This document shows, in pieces, positions 29,882 to 41,691 of a stretch of 64,000 bases of DNA (position 1 is its first letter; each line of letters starts with the position of its first letter). The stretch spans positions 1 through 64,000 of the forward strand of contig JAQVGG010000001.1 of assembly GCA_028696815.1 (NCBI GenBank). Direction: 5' to 3'. Both the position numbers and the translations under genes were made by a program. The DNA is from Candidatus Altimarinota bacterium (GTDB lineage: Bacteria; Patescibacteriota; Gracilibacteria; BD1-5; UBA6164). The notes under the pieces are model-generated. The model did not search any database and was not told the origin of the DNA. It saw nothing but the letters and a program-made list of their open reading frames with translations.

Positions 29882-31582
29882 ATGAACTTAAATATAAGGA
29901 TAACAGGACCCGCTTGAGCTTGAGTTAACTCGACAGTTGATATAGTAGCAAGTCTTTTTGCTGAACTGGGTTATGATTTAGTTACAGACATAGAATATGA
30001 ATCAAGGATAAAATGATGAGTAAACTTTTTTGATGTAAATATAAGTGATGAAGAAAAAAAATACCTGACTAAAAAAGTTGATATAATACTAGCTTTTAAT
30101 GCTGATAGTCTAAAAGCTCAATTATATAGTCTCAAATCATGAGCAACAATCATAGTAAATAATAAATGGAGTGAAAAATTAAAAGAAAAATGAGTTTCTC
30201 TTGATGATTTTAATGTGCTTGATTTAGAAATAAATGATAAATATGATAATACATATTTACTTGGTATTTTAGCAAAATATCTAAACTTAGATTTAGAAAT
30301 TATGCTTTCAAAATTAGCGCATGTTTTTGCTAAAAAATGAGAAGAAACAGTAAAAAGTAATCAAGATATAGTTAAAAATATATTTGAAACTTATGAAATT
30401 AAAACTCCATCAAGCATAAAAATTGAGAGAGTATGAGAAGCTAAAAATATGACTTTTTGAAATAAAGCTATATCAGATTGAGCAACTGAGTGTGGACTAG
30501 AGTTTTATAGTGCTTATCCTATGACTCCAGCTTCAACTTTGTTATCTGAAATCATAAAAGCAGGAAAAGTTAAATATCTTCAAGCAGAAGATGAAATAGC
30601 GGTTATTAACTCAGCTATATGAGCAGCGTTTACTTGAGCTAGAGCTATGAGTGGTACTTCAGGGGGAGGTTTTGCATTGATGACAGAGGCCTTAAGTTTT
30701 GCTGTACAAGCCGAGTTTCCTATAACTGTGGTGTTAGCTCAAAGAGCAGGACCATCAACTGGTACTCCAACTTATCATGAAGCTTGAGATTTAAACTTTG
30801 CACTTAATCCAACATTTGGTGATTTTGAACATGTAGTACTTTATCCAAGTAGTTTAGAAGAAGCTTATTATTTTGGATGACTTGCTTTAAATATAGCTGA
30901 CAAATACCAAACTCAAGTTATTATGCTGACTGATAAACAAGCAGCAGAACTTCATTGAACTCACACAGAACTAAAAGCTCCTGAGATAGATAGAGGAGTT
31001 GTACTTGATAATCCGCCAAGTGATTACAAGAGATATGAACTAACAGAGTCTTGAGTTTCTCCAAGAGTAAAAGTAGGCACTAAAGACGGAGATTTTATCT
31101 CAACAAGTTATGAGCATGATGAGTATGGAGCTACTACAGAGGACTCAGATATGAAAAAGGCCATGACAGAAAAAAGATGGAGAAAACTACAAAACTTTTT
31201 TAAAAAAGAAGGATATAGATGATATGAAGTATATACAAGCCCTCACTCAATCTCTCCCAATGGGAGAGAGGTAGCTCAACCTAAGAAGATGTTAATAGTT
31301 ACTAGTTTTACAGCTTATACAGCTAAAGAGTTCGTAAAAGAAAACCCAGAGTATGGTTTAATAATAGTTAAGTTTTTAAAACCATTAGATGAGAGATTAA
31401 GAGATGAACTAGTTTGAAAAGATGAAGTTATATTTGTAGAATCAAACTATTCATGACAACTTGAAAAATATCTTACAAATGAACTTTGATTAAAATATGT
31501 AGATGGACTAAAAATTTCAAACTTAAGAAAATATGATTTATTTCCTTTTTACATAGAGGATTTTAGAGAATTAATAAAATAA
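29882..31582 (+). CDS. korA: 2-oxoacid:ferredoxin oxidoreductase, gamma-alpha fusion subunit
   Basis: A 566-residue protein. Residues 1-180 form the gamma (KorC-like) domain starting [18 protein letters not shown]; the alpha domain follows ([50 protein letters not shown]). With KorB it oxidatively decarboxylates a 2-oxoacid such as 2-oxoglutarate or pyruvate to acyl-CoA and reduced ferredoxin; the exact substrate is not fixed by sequence. A family A palindrome encodes [15 protein letters not shown] near residue 455. The korB gene begins 5 bases downstream. Confidence 0.92.
31241..31271 (+). repeat. Family A palindrome inside korA
   Basis: CCTCACTCAATCTCTCCCA and TGGGAGAGAGG, read in frame. 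Confidence 0.75.
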
Positions 31583-31587
31583 TAATT

Positions 31588-32190
<603 letters not shown>

Positions 32191-32297
32191 AAATAAAAAT
32201 ATAATGTACTTAATGTCAAGATATTTTTAATATTTTATTTGTAATATACAAAAAATAATTACAATCTTACTATAATAATTTTTTTAATTTTAAATAT

Positions 32298-33881
32298 ATG
32301 CACAAACAAAAAAATGCTTTTACTTTAGTTGAATTAATAGTAGTAATAACAATATTAGCTATTTTATCTACTATAGCATTTATAAGTTTATCATGATACT
32401 CACAATCAGCAAGAAACTCTGCAAGAACTACAGATGTAAAAACAATTGAAAAGGCTCTTCAATTATATGGAACAAGAAATAGTATATATCCACAACCTGA
32501 AAATGCTCAAACCATTACATACTCATGAGAAGTAGTATACTATCAATGAACATTTTGAGATAGTCCATATAAAGAAGTCTGAAACTTAAGTAATATACCC
32601 CTAGATCCACTTACAAAGGAAGAATACATTTACTCAACAACTGCTAACTATACACAATATGAAATATTAGCTATTTATGAGTGAGAAATAGTAAATAAAA
32701 GTATACTAAACCAAGCACAAGCAGCAGAAGTATACAAACCTAAAATAACTTGAACATATAATAAAATATATGTAAAAACAAACTCATACTATATACCACT
32801 ACCAAGTCTAATTAACGCGGAAGTAACAAGTGCATCATGAGTGGTTTTAGATTTAAATACAATTAAATCACAAATAGTAACAAACTGAAAAAATCTACCA
32901 AAAGTATGAGCTACAGTAGAACAAGTAAAGAATGAGCTACAAATAAACTTTAGGCCACATTATTGAACTATAACAAGAAATTCATCAGAGGCAGAAAAAA
33001 AAGCACTAGCAGAAAAACTTAAGGAAGCTTATTCTTGATCAGATTTAGTATCACAAACTATATATGCAAATATAGTAAATAATTCAAGTACAGAGGAGTT
33101 AGTAAGTTTAGTAGATTCAGTAGTATTATGACAATGAACATATACAGATTATACTATAACTAATACTACAACTTGTACGGATACTCAAACACCAACGGAT
33201 GAACAATACTTTACATTTGATTCATCAACTCAAACAATAACTGCATACGATGTAGCTTGATGAATAGATGTAGTTATACCATGTAAAATATGAGATAAGT
33301 ATGTAAAGAAAATATGACAAGTTGCATTTTATAGTAAATGATTAACAAGTATAGTTATACCAAGTAGTATTGAAGAAATTGAAGATTGAGATTCATGAAA
33401 TAGGTGAGGCTTAGGTAATGCTTTTTGATGAAATTTATTAACTACTTTAGTTTTACCAGAAGGATTAAAGAAAATATGAGATTATGCATTTTTTAGTAAT
33501 AGTTTAACAAGTGTAACTATTTCATCAAGTGTAACAAGTATCTGAGCTTATGCATTTTTTAATAATAGTTTAACAAGTGTAACAATCCCGAATAGTGTAA
33601 CAGGTATATGAAATTATGCTTTTCGGTATAATTCATTAACAAGTGTAATAATACCAAATAGTGTGATAAGTATATGAGATTGAGCTTTTCGAACAAATTC
33701 ATTAACAAGTGTAACAATTCCATCAAGTGTTACAAGTATATGAACTTATGCATTTGGTGAACAAACTAATTCTGTTTGAGATTGAACTGTATACTGACCA
33801 GCTAGTTGGGAGAATACATATATTAATAATACAAATAGTGAGTTTGATAAAGATAAGTTAATAAACTATGAGGTACAGTAA
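32298..33881 (+). CDS. Prepilin-like protein with BspA-type leucine-rich repeats
   Basis: A 527-residue paralogue of the DGR target. The prepilin signal is NAFTLVELIVVITILAIL and the shared module runs to about residue 235 (YYQGTFGDSPYKEVGNLSNIP is nearly identical in all three). The C-terminus has a BspA/LRR_5 domain: units of about 23 residues with consensus NSLTSVTIPxSVTSIGxYAF, four or five copies at about residues 395-500. BspA repeats mediate protein-protein adhesion. There is no VR-like sequence at its end. Confidence 0.9.
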
Positions 33882-33883
33882 AC

Positions 33884-33914
33884 TAAAAAGCGCTGAAAAC
33901 AGCGCTTTTTTTTG
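33884..33914 (+). terminator. Terminator after the LRR prepilin gene
   Basis: AAAAAGCGCTG, AAAA, CAGCGCTTTTTTTT. Confidence 0.9.
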
Positions 33915-33971
33915 ACGAAAAATTTAAAATATGATTTAATAGTAATAATACTTAAATTTTAATTATTTGAT

Positions 33972-34211
33972 GTGGTTAGAAAACTATTTAAATCATACCA
34001 GCACTTACTAGATAAAAAGATAGATAGTACAACAACAATTGTAGTTATCATATCATTTTTAATTATTCTTGTTTGAATGTATATTCCTGAAAATAAACAA
34101 CTTATTTCAAAAAATAATGTACTTGAGTCTCAACAAGTTAGTATGGAAAACTTTAATGTGATAGTGATTGATGGGAAAAGATATATGATTAAGTTAGAGG
34201 AACTTAGATAA
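33972..34211 (+). CDS. Small membrane-anchored protein, GTG start
   Basis: A 79-residue protein starting at GTG (VVRKLFKSYQHLLDKK) with one membrane helix (about residues 22-40) and a short soluble tail. The ATG just upstream at 33971 is in another frame and hits a stop. No family is recognised. Confidence 0.55.
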
Positions 34212-34496
34212 TTATTTATATTTTATCTCAAAATCTTTAAGCCTTAACCCAAGTCTTTGCAATTTCTCTGCAGAGGCTTTTTTTATTTTTTCACTTAAAA
34301 GCAATAGTTCTGAATTTATAAGCGGTTTATTTGTTTTTACTAGAATTGCATCTCACATTAGTCTTATAGAAACTAGATAATTCTTTACATCTATTCATTT
34401 TTCTCACTTAAAAATCTCTATTATCGTATTCCAGATAATAGATTTTATAACTACTTGGTCTTTTCCAGACCTCCTAATTGAATCTCAAAGTTGCAT
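34212..34496 (-). CDS. Hypothetical protein
   Basis: A 94-residue soluble protein (MQLGDSIRRSG...LGLRLKDFEIKYK). Its size, the basic character and VSIRLMGDAILVKTNKPLINSEL bring to mind DUF721-like proteins, but the match is weak. It converges on the preceding small membrane protein gene. Confidence 0.5.
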
Positions 34497-34571
34497 AATA
34501 CAAAAATTGTTTTATTTATATTTTTTATTATACTCTCTCTAAAATAATTTTCAATTATTAATTTTTTATCA

Positions 34572-35780
34572 ATGTATAAAATTTGAATAGACGAAGCTGG
34601 AAGAGGTCCATGGCTTTGAAGTGTTGTGGCTTGTGCACTGTGTTTCAATCCAGAAGCTATGCCACCTAAAGAGTTTTTATCTAAAATGACTGACTCTAAA
34701 CAGCTGACAGAGAAAAAAAGAGAAGAACTTTTTAAAGAACTTGTTGAGATGAGTAAAAGTTCTCCCCCTGTCAGGGGGAAGTTAGAGGGGGGACTTCCAC
34801 AAGTATTTTTTTGAGTGTGAGTTGTTGATAATCACGTGATAGATGAGATAAATATAAAACAGGCAAATAAAGAAGCCATGAGAAGAGCTATAGTTGAGCT
34901 ATTAAGAAAAGTAGACAAAGAAAAAATTGCTTCAGTGCTTGTAGATTGAAAAGATAACTATAAGTTTGATGAGTTAGATAGACAACCAGTTTATATAATT
35001 GGTTGAGATGCAAAAGTTACTGAGATAAGTGCAGCGAGTATAATAGCAAAAGTTTTTAGAGATAAGTTAATGAGTACTTATGGAGAACTTTATCCTGATT
35101 TAGGTATAGAGTCACATAAATGATATGGTACAAAAAAGCATAGAGAATATTTAAATGATAAATCAAAAATTACCTCAATACATAGAGTGTCATACAAACC
35201 AGTGAAAGCTATACTTGAAGCAAAACCAAAACTACTTTTACATATTTGTTGCTGACCTGATGCTACAGTTCCTATAATGGACTTAAAAGATAAATATGAT
35301 ATAACTTGTTTTTGGTATGATCCAAATATACAACCAAAATCTGAATATGATAAGAGATTAGAACATTTTAAAAAAGTTTGCGAGATAGAGAAAGTTCCAT
35401 ATATTGAGTGACCATATGATGTTGAAAACTTTTTTCTTAAAATAAAAGGTTTAGAAAATACTCCTGAAAAATGAGAAAAGTGTACCCAGTGTTATGATAT
35501 AAGATTACAAAAAACATCAGAACTAGCTGTAGAGTTAGGTATAAAATACTGGACTACTACACTAAATATATCTCCCCACAAGGATGTAGAAAAGCTTTTT
35601 AAACTTTGAGATAAACATAGTTTAAAAAATAACTTGGAGTTTTTAAAAATAGCTTTTAGAAAAAACAAAGGATTTGAGAGAAGTGTAGAGTATACAAAAA
35701 AGCACAAAATTTATAGACAAAATTATTGTTGATGTATATACAGTGATACTTTTCCAAAAGATTATAAATTAGATAAATAA
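34572..35780 (+). CDS. Fusion of RNase HII and epoxyqueuosine reductase QueH
   Basis: A 402-residue two-domain protein. Residues 1-215 are RNase HII, which removes RNA from RNA-DNA hybrids: [38 protein letters not shown] and a [13 protein letters not shown] end. Residues 220-402 are QueH (DUF208), the iron-sulfur epoxyqueuosine reductase of tRNA modification: [21 protein letters not shown] and YCGCIYS supply the cysteines. The frame is open across the joint ([15 protein letters not shown]). A family B palindrome adds about 12 residues in the RNase part. The two activities have no known link, so this may be a structural accident or share tRNA/RNA substrates. Confidence 0.9.
34761..34796 (+). 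repeat. Family B palindrome inside the RNase HII domain
   Basis: TCTCCCCCTG, TCAGGGGGAAGTTAGAGGGGGGACTT, read in frame as [12 protein letters not shown]. Confidence 0.8.
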
Positions 35781-35782
35781 AT

Positions 35783-35953
35783 ATGAATTTAGCAGAGAGG
35801 TTAGAAGTTGTTGATGTATATTCTCCTGAGTATACTTTAGATTGTCTTGTAGAACTTAGATATTTAACAAAACAAGAAGTAGATTTTTTGCTAGATAGAT
35901 ATTCGGCAAAGGAAATTGTAAATAGAGTTTACCAGCATTTATTTGAAGAATAA
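35783..35953 (+). CDS. Small hypothetical protein
   Basis: A 56-residue acidic protein (MNLAERLEVVDVYSPEY...). No family is recognised. It starts 2 bases after the RNase HII-QueH gene and 5 bases before the next gene, so it is likely a member of that operon. Confidence 0.6.
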   Translation: MNLAERLEVVDVYSPEYTLDCLVELRYLTKQEVDFLLDRYSAKEIVNRVYQHLFEE

Positions 35954-35958
35954 TTAAA

Positions 35959-36732
35959 ATGAAAAAAGTATACAAAGATAAAATAGTAAATATACAAAAA
36001 ACAGACCTATTTGATAATAGGTTTTTGTTTAAGTATTTAATTCTAAATTTTTCTCCCTTTGTCAAAGGGAGTCCCTGTAATGAAATGGAAGGGGAGGGAT
36101 TAAAAGATAATATAGAAGTAGTGTACTTATCTGAGTTGCTTGAAAAAAGAAAAAACGAAAGTATTTTGGAGAAAGTAAAAGAAAAACCTGCTATGTGGAG
36201 TATGGTTTATTCTCCAAAAGATGAACTTGAGATATTTACTGAACTATTTGAAAAAGCTATAAGTACATGAAAAAAAATTCATATAGTTTGAGTTACTCTT
36301 GATGAAGAAATAAAAATGCTTGAAGATTATTATGAAAAGCTTTGATTTTTTAAAGAAGAAATAAACTGTTTTGATCCTGATTTTTCTAAACCTCTTGTTA
36401 CAGTTTCAGTTAAGATAGAAAATCTGATGTACAGATGAAGTGATTATAAGCGTTTGAGAGATAAGATATTTTTTAATCCTCCTATTAGAGAATCTGGTCA
36501 AGTAAAAGCAATGTTTAAATGAATAAACAGAGGAGTTATTGCTTGAATTTACTTTTCTCCCCCTGCTAATGGGGAGTTAGAGACTGGGCTTTCTGATAAT
36601 GTAAAAAACTTTTTAGAAGAACAAATTAAGACAGAACATATATTACCAATAATTCTTGCAAAAGTACTTTGTTACAATTTAGAAGAAATTTGATTTGTTT
36701 GAGAAAAAACAGATTTAGTAATACAATATTAA
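35959..36732 (+). CDS. Hypothetical protein with two inserted palindromes
   Basis: A 257-residue soluble protein of mixed alpha/beta sequence. No family is recognised with confidence. Two repeats interrupt it in frame: a family B element at about residues 32-46 (FSPFVKGSPCNEMEGEG) and another at about residue 200 (SPPANGELETGLS). The sequence between them (HIVGVTLDEEIKMLEDYY, RESGQVKAMFKGINRGVIAGIYF) is probably the native fold. Last gene of the operon before a terminator. Confidence 0.6.
36052..36099 (+). repeat. Family B palindrome (copy 1) in the gene at 35959
   Basis: TCTCCCTTTGTCAAAGGGAG, TCCCTGTAATGAAATGGAAGGGGAGGGA; closely matches 59002-59046. Confidence 0.8.
36556..36592 (+). repeat. 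Family B palindrome (copy 2) in the gene at 35959
   Basis: TCTCCCCCTGCTAATGGGGAG, TTAGAGACTGGGCTT. Confidence 0.7.
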
Positions 36733-36737
36733 ATACA

Positions 36738-36784
36738 AAAAAGAGACCGATCTTCTTAAATAATAAGAAGGGTCTCTTTTTTGT
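36738..36784. terminator. Terminator with a GAGACC stem
   Basis: AAAAAAGAGACC, GATCTTCTTA, TAAGAAGG, GTCTCTTTTTT. The GAGACC arm resembles family C palindromes. Confidence 0.8.
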
Positions 36785-36790
36785 ATTTAA

Positions 36791-37369
36791 CTAAAATGGT
36801 AGTTTCATATTATCTTTACTTGCTTCATTAGAAGTATTGTCTTCAGAATCATTTAAAAATATTTTTTGATTTTTATCATACTCTCATTTTGTAAGTATTC
36901 AAGATATAATAATTAATATTCAAGATATAAGTGAAAAAATAATTCATTTTCAGTAAAAAACTTCAGAAGAAAATATTTTTAATCAATTTATTGTATATAA
37001 TGAGCTTAGTGATAAAATAATAATCAATAATCATAGACTTACAATTAGACTACTATCTTTAAAAGATATATTTGTAGTAAGTTTAAATTTTTCTTTTTTA
37101 TTTGTTGAAAAAAGTACAAAAATTAAAAACATTAAAGTTAAACAAATTATTATTCAATTTACCCCAGTAACTCAATTAAAAGCACCACTGTTAACGGTTA
37201 TTAGAGGAGAATGTATCCAATTTAAAAAAAGTGAAATAACTCAAATAATAACTCAAATTAATCCAAGTTGTTTATCTCTTGAAAAATTTGATGTTTTAAA
37301 TTTTAGTATTGAAGCAATACTTAAAAGGATTTTTTTTGTTTTTCTGCTTTTTACTCTTGAATTATACAT
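36791..37369 (-). CDS. Four-helix membrane protein, hypothetical
   Basis: A 192-residue protein with a basic N-terminus, four membrane helices (about residues 38-55, 68-88, 108-125, 138-158) and a polar tail rich in Asn/Asp/Ser. Several helix glycines are TGA codons. No family is recognised. Confidence 0.65.
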
Positions 37370-37566
37370 AAAAATAGGTATTAGGTTATAGGTTGTAGGT
37401 TGTAGGTTATTAGAAATGCCTGTTACTTGTGAGCAAAGCGTCCTAAGGCCTACAACCTAAATTCTTATATAGATATTATTTAGCTTTTTTTAAAAGTAAA
37501 GAAATAAATATTTACTAATTTTACAAAAGCTTTATAATGCAGTTAATTTATAAGTTATTTTATATT
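37370..37566. repeat. Spacer with TAGGTTGTAGG repeats
   Basis: GGTTATAGGTTGTAGGTTG with TAGGTTATTAG and, downstream, the inverse CCTACAACCTA at about 37450. A similar unit flanks the hairpin at 4943-5052 (TAGATTGTAGGAGTTAGG and CTACTACCTATAACCTG). No gene is seen. Confidence 0.5.
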
Positions 37567-37818
37567 GTGAAGAAAAAAATTAATAATAGTTTCTTTGAAT
37601 TTATACTTTTTTGAGTATCTTTTATATTGTGATTTTTTAGAAGTATATTTTTATTTTTTTGAATAAGAAAAAAGAAAATAAAAGATAATATATTTTTTGA
37701 TTTTTTAAATCTTGTATTTAAATTATGGCCAAGATATTTTTGGCAGAAGCCAAGCTTGTATAAAATTTTTTCTTTTCCTTGAGATATGTTAAATTATTTA
37801 TTTTCAAATAAAAAATAA
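37567..37818 (+). CDS. Small membrane protein preceding the pseudopilins
   Basis: An 83-residue protein with a probable GTG start (VKKKINNSFFEF) and one long hydrophobic segment, aromatic-rich (FEFILFGVSFILGFFRSIFLFF). Its stop codon overlaps the next start (TAATG), so it is coupled to the pseudopilin operon. No family is recognised. Confidence 0.55.
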
Positions 37819-38996
37819 TGAAAACTAAAGTATATAAAAAAAATAATTGATTTACACTTATAGAAATTATAGTTTGAGTTCTTATAACGACAACTCTTAT
37901 ACTTATATGATTTCAAGCTTTATCAGCTATTACAGTTTGAAAAGTTAAACTTATAGATTCAACAAATATAGAAAAAGAGACATTTTTCTTTGTACAAAAA
38001 CTTTTTGAAGAGATAAAAAAATGATGACTTACTGATTATGAAGAATATTTTAATAGAAAAGTAGTTTGAAATACAACTTATAGTTCATGACATTATGATT
38101 TAGAAACAGGATTTTGAAATTTTTGAGAATGATGAACTCCAAATCCTTCTTGAGTAGTAGATTATTGAAATGGCTTTTATTACTGTAGAAGTGATAATTG
38201 AAATAGTATGTGAACTTGAGGATGTGTAGCTTGATTAAATGATTCTGACTGAATTGCTAGTACTAATGATTCTAATAGTTATTCTTTAAATCCTCAAAGA
38301 TATGGTCAGTACAGTTTCCAGTTTATAGATTATAACAGTAATGCTAATAGTGATTTGTGAGATGAAGATTGAGATTTAAATATAATATGAGATGATGATG
38401 ATGAATATTTAGGTGAAGGTCCAAGTGTTTTTACTTGATCTACAGATATCAAAGAACTTTATTTGATTTCTGCTGACAAGAAAAAAAGAACACTTTTTAG
38501 ATGGTCTGTAAAACAAGATCCATATATAGCTTGAATTTTTGATTGCAATACTAGTGATTGAAAAATTTTTACTTGAACTTGATGTTTAGGAACTATAGAG
38601 TTTTTAAAACTAGAATGAAAAGATTGGTGAATGGATCATGATAGTTTAATTAATGATTCTGATTGAACTCAGTATGATTGAGTAGTTGATACTTGGATTT
38701 ATGATCCTGATTTTACTTGATGAACTGAGATAGTTGCATCATCTACATGAGATAATTATTGGCTTCCACTTTTTCCAGATAGTATAAATGTAGCAAATTT
38801 TGAAGTTTATGTTTATCCAAACAAAGATAATAAACAAGCATGGAAAGATTATAGTCCAGAAACAAATATTTCTCCATATGTAAGACTAAAATTAAAACTT
38901 ACACCAAGTTGGAAAACTAAGAAAAAGATAAAATGAAAAGTTCCAGAGTTTGAAATTAATACTACAGTTAGTTTAACAGATATTTATAGTAGATAA
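37818..38996 (+). CDS. Pseudopilin (PilW/GspJ-like)
   Basis: A 392-residue protein with a class III signal and methylation motif NGFTLIEIIVGVLITTTLILIG, the glycine before the cleavage site being a TGA codon. The long extracellular part is rich in Gly/Asp and has acidic repeats (GDEDGDLNIIGDDDDE), perhaps calcium binding. Size and the following PilX-like gene suggest a minor pilin that primes type IV pilus assembly. Confidence 0.8.
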
Positions 38997-39006
38997 AAAA
39001 TAACAG

Positions 39007-39885
39007 ATGAAAAAAAATAATAAACATGCTTTTGCTTTAATTATTGCGATGTGATTAACACTTGTTATGTGATTAATTGCTTATTTTTTGCTTGAGTATA
39101 TGGTACCTTTTGCAAGGAATACAAAATGAATTGAAAATGCAACTAGAGCGTATTATCAAGCTGAAACTGCAATAGAAGAGGCACTATATTTTGTAAATAA
39201 ACAAAGAACAAATTATTCATCTGAATCTGGAAGTACTATGTCAACAACTGCTCTATGAAATAGTTTTTCAGTAGAAGCTTCTTGAAATCTACTTCCACCG
39301 GTTTGAAAATGAAACAGTGAATTTGATACTGATTGGAATACTATTAGTCAATGAAATCCTATCCAATTAGATATATGAAATAATGTAGTGAATTCAGGTT
39401 GGGGAAGTGTTAAATTTTATTTTAGAGTTCCTGATCTTGATAAAGATTGAGATAATACAAATCAAACCTTAAGTTGATGAATAACTACACCTTTAATTAA
39501 TTGGCAACTCATAAGTGAAACAGATGCTTTATCAGCAACTTGATCTTGGATAATGGCAGATAATATAAATTGAGATTCAATAGATTTTTCAAGTAAAAAT
39601 TGAAGAATTTTGAACGGAAGTACAGATATTTTTTGAAATTTTTATTCAAACAATTGTAGTGGTAATTGTACACTAAAATTGTCTATAATAAATAAGCTAG
39701 AATTAAGTTTAAACAATACACCTGTTCCATATATAGAATGGAAAATTGATTTTAATACGCCAGTTCCTCTTCGTTATACAAATATAGAAACTTCATGAAA
39801 ATCATATGGTTTTAAAAAAGATCTAGAAGTGAGAGTTCCTCAACAAACTGTAAATGAGGCATTTGATTTTACAGTATTTCAATAA
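39007..39885 (+). CDS. PilX-like minor pilin
   Basis: A 292-residue protein with an N-terminal hydrophobic helix (KHAFALIIAMGLTLVMGLIAYFLLEY) like PilX/GspK-type proteins that begin GxALVxxLxxLxxL, followed by ENATRAYYQAETAIEEAL, the typical helix with an E-A pair. It begins 10 bases after the pseudopilin gene. The rest is a Ser/Asn/Gly-rich extracellular domain. Confidence 0.75.
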
Positions 39886-39892
39886 TATATCC

Positions 39893-39987
39893 AATATTAG
39901 AGACCGGTCTTACTTTATAGTAAGAAATCAACTTGAAAACTTGTATAAAATCTATTAAATTACAAAGACCGATCTCTAATATTTTTT
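39893..39987 (+). terminator. Long family C hairpin after the pilin genes
   Basis: ATATTAGAGACCGGTCTT (39894-39911) pairs with AAGACCGATCTCTAATAT (39965-39982), followed by a T run; the 53-base loop has its own weak pairing. It can act as terminator. Confidence 0.7.
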
Positions 39988-40008
39988 TATCTCTATACAA
40001 ATACAAAC

Positions 40009-41589
40009 ATGAAATTTTTGATTAAGCCTTTTGCTGAGATAATGATTAAATCAAAACCAGTTAGAAAAAGGTACTTACGTATATTACAAACAAATATTAA
40101 ATTATGATTAAAAGATATTGAACCAGAAATAAAGGTTCATCTTTTTTGGGATAAACTTGAAGTAAATTACATTTGAGAATTAGCAGAAAATAAAATAATC
40201 CAAGTTAGAAAAATACTTTCAAGAACTCCTTGAGTTGAGAGTTTTTTAGAGGTTCAAGCTTTTGTGTTACCGACCTCACCCCAACCCTCTCCTTTGAAGG
40301 AGAGGGGGCAAGAACAAAACCAAATAAATAAAATTATTTTTGATTTTGTTTTTGAAAAAGCTCGTGATTTTTATGCTGATAAAATAGAAGGGAAAAGCTT
40401 TGTATGTAGAGTAAAAAGATCATGAAATCATGATTTTAGAAGTATAGATTTAGAGAGATATGTTTGATGATGATTACTGCAAAATGCACAAAAATCTAGA
40501 GTTGACGTAAAAACACCAGATATAACAGTAAGCATCGAAGTAAAAGATGAAAATTTATTTATTGTAAAAGATATTTTTAGTTGAATCTGATGATATCCTA
40601 TTTGAACTCAAGATAAAGTTTTAAGTCTTATCTCAGGTTGATTTGACTCATGAGTTTCAACTTTCCAGATGATGAAAAGATGAGCACGTGTAGATTTTTT
40701 ATTTTTTAATCTGGGATGAAGTGCTCATGAACTATGAGTAAAACAAGTAGCTAGTTATTTATCAAAAAATTTTTCTGCTTGATATAGTGCACAATTTGTA
40801 ACAATACCTTTTGAAGATGTAGTAGCAGAACTAATCAAAAATATAAATTCAAAATATAGAGCCATCATACTAAAAAGACTTTTTTTGATGGTAGCTGATA
40901 GACTAGCATCAGAGTATAACTATTATGCATTAATTAAATGAGATAGTTTATGACAAGTATCAAGCCAAACTTTGAAAAATATGTTTATTATTGATAAAGC
41001 TTCAAGTACTCTTGTTTTAAGACCTCTTATAGCATATAATAAACAGGAAATAATAGATATTACACAAAAAATTTGAACATATAGCTTTGCATGTAATATG
41101 CCAGAATACTGTGGAGTTGTTTCAGACAAACCATCAACTTGAGCTAAGCTTGAAAAAGTATTGAAAGAAGAAGAAAAATTTGATTTTACTCTACTAGAAA
41201 AAGCTATAGAAAACAAGAAAGTTGAAAGAGTAAGGGATATGTTAAAAGAATATAACAGCCCTCACCCTAACCCTCTCCCAGAGGGAGAGGGAATAGCAAC
41301 AAATGAAATAGAAATCTGCTATGTTCCTTGAGAAAATGAAGTCATAATAGATATAAGAGAAGAAGAAAAAATAAACAAATCTCCGCTTCTTGTTGATGGT
41401 GTAGAAGTACTACAGATCCCATTTTTTGATATAAATCATAAATTCAAAGATCTAGATATGAGTAAAATTTATCTACTATATTGCGATAAGTGAGTTATAT
41501 CAAATTTACACGCTCATTATTTAAAAGAAAAATGATTTATAAATGTAAAAGTTTATAGACCACTTGAGAAAGGGTGTAAAATAAAGTAA
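40009..41589 (+). CDS. thiI: tRNA 4-thiouridine synthase ThiI with rhodanese domain
   Basis: A 526-residue protein. It has the NFLD/THUMP region (about residues 1-200), the PP-loop ATP site SLISGGFDSGV (about residue 233), the ThiI domain ([34 protein letters not shown]) and a C-terminal rhodanese-like domain with the persulfide cysteine in LLYCDKG. It adenylates and thiolates U8 of tRNAs. Two family A palindromes are in frame: [12 protein letters not shown] (about residue 90) and [12 protein letters not shown] (about residue 418), in a THUMP loop and an interdomain linker. Confidence 0.93.
40272..40308 (+). repeat. Family A palindrome (copy 1) in thiI
   Basis: GACCTCACCCCAACCCTCTCC, TTTGAA, GGAGAGGGGG. 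Confidence 0.85.
41259..41291 (+). repeat. Family A palindrome (copy 2) in thiI
   Basis: CCCTCACCCTAACCCTCTCCC, AGA, GGGAGAGGG. Confidence 0.85.
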
Positions 41590-41632
41590 GAAGTTATTTT
41601 TTTATTTGTCAATGAAAACTTTCCCAAAACTT

Positions 41633-41660
41633 TTGACATATGTACATTAAAAAAGATAAT
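41633..41660 (+). promoter_or_regulatory. Promoter of the RCC1 prepilin gene
   Basis: TTGACA at 41633-41638 and GATAAT at 41655-41660, 16 bases apart. Closely similar to 19535-19562. Confidence 0.75.
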
Positions 41661-41691
41661 ACTAATATTATTTTTTTTAATTTTCTTTTCT

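Noticed and set aside
33400-33881. A second VR at the end of the LRR prepilin or the RCC1 prepilin
   Set aside because: Neither end shows the TR-like core (for example GGTTGCGGAGACCAG) seen at 21704-21850.
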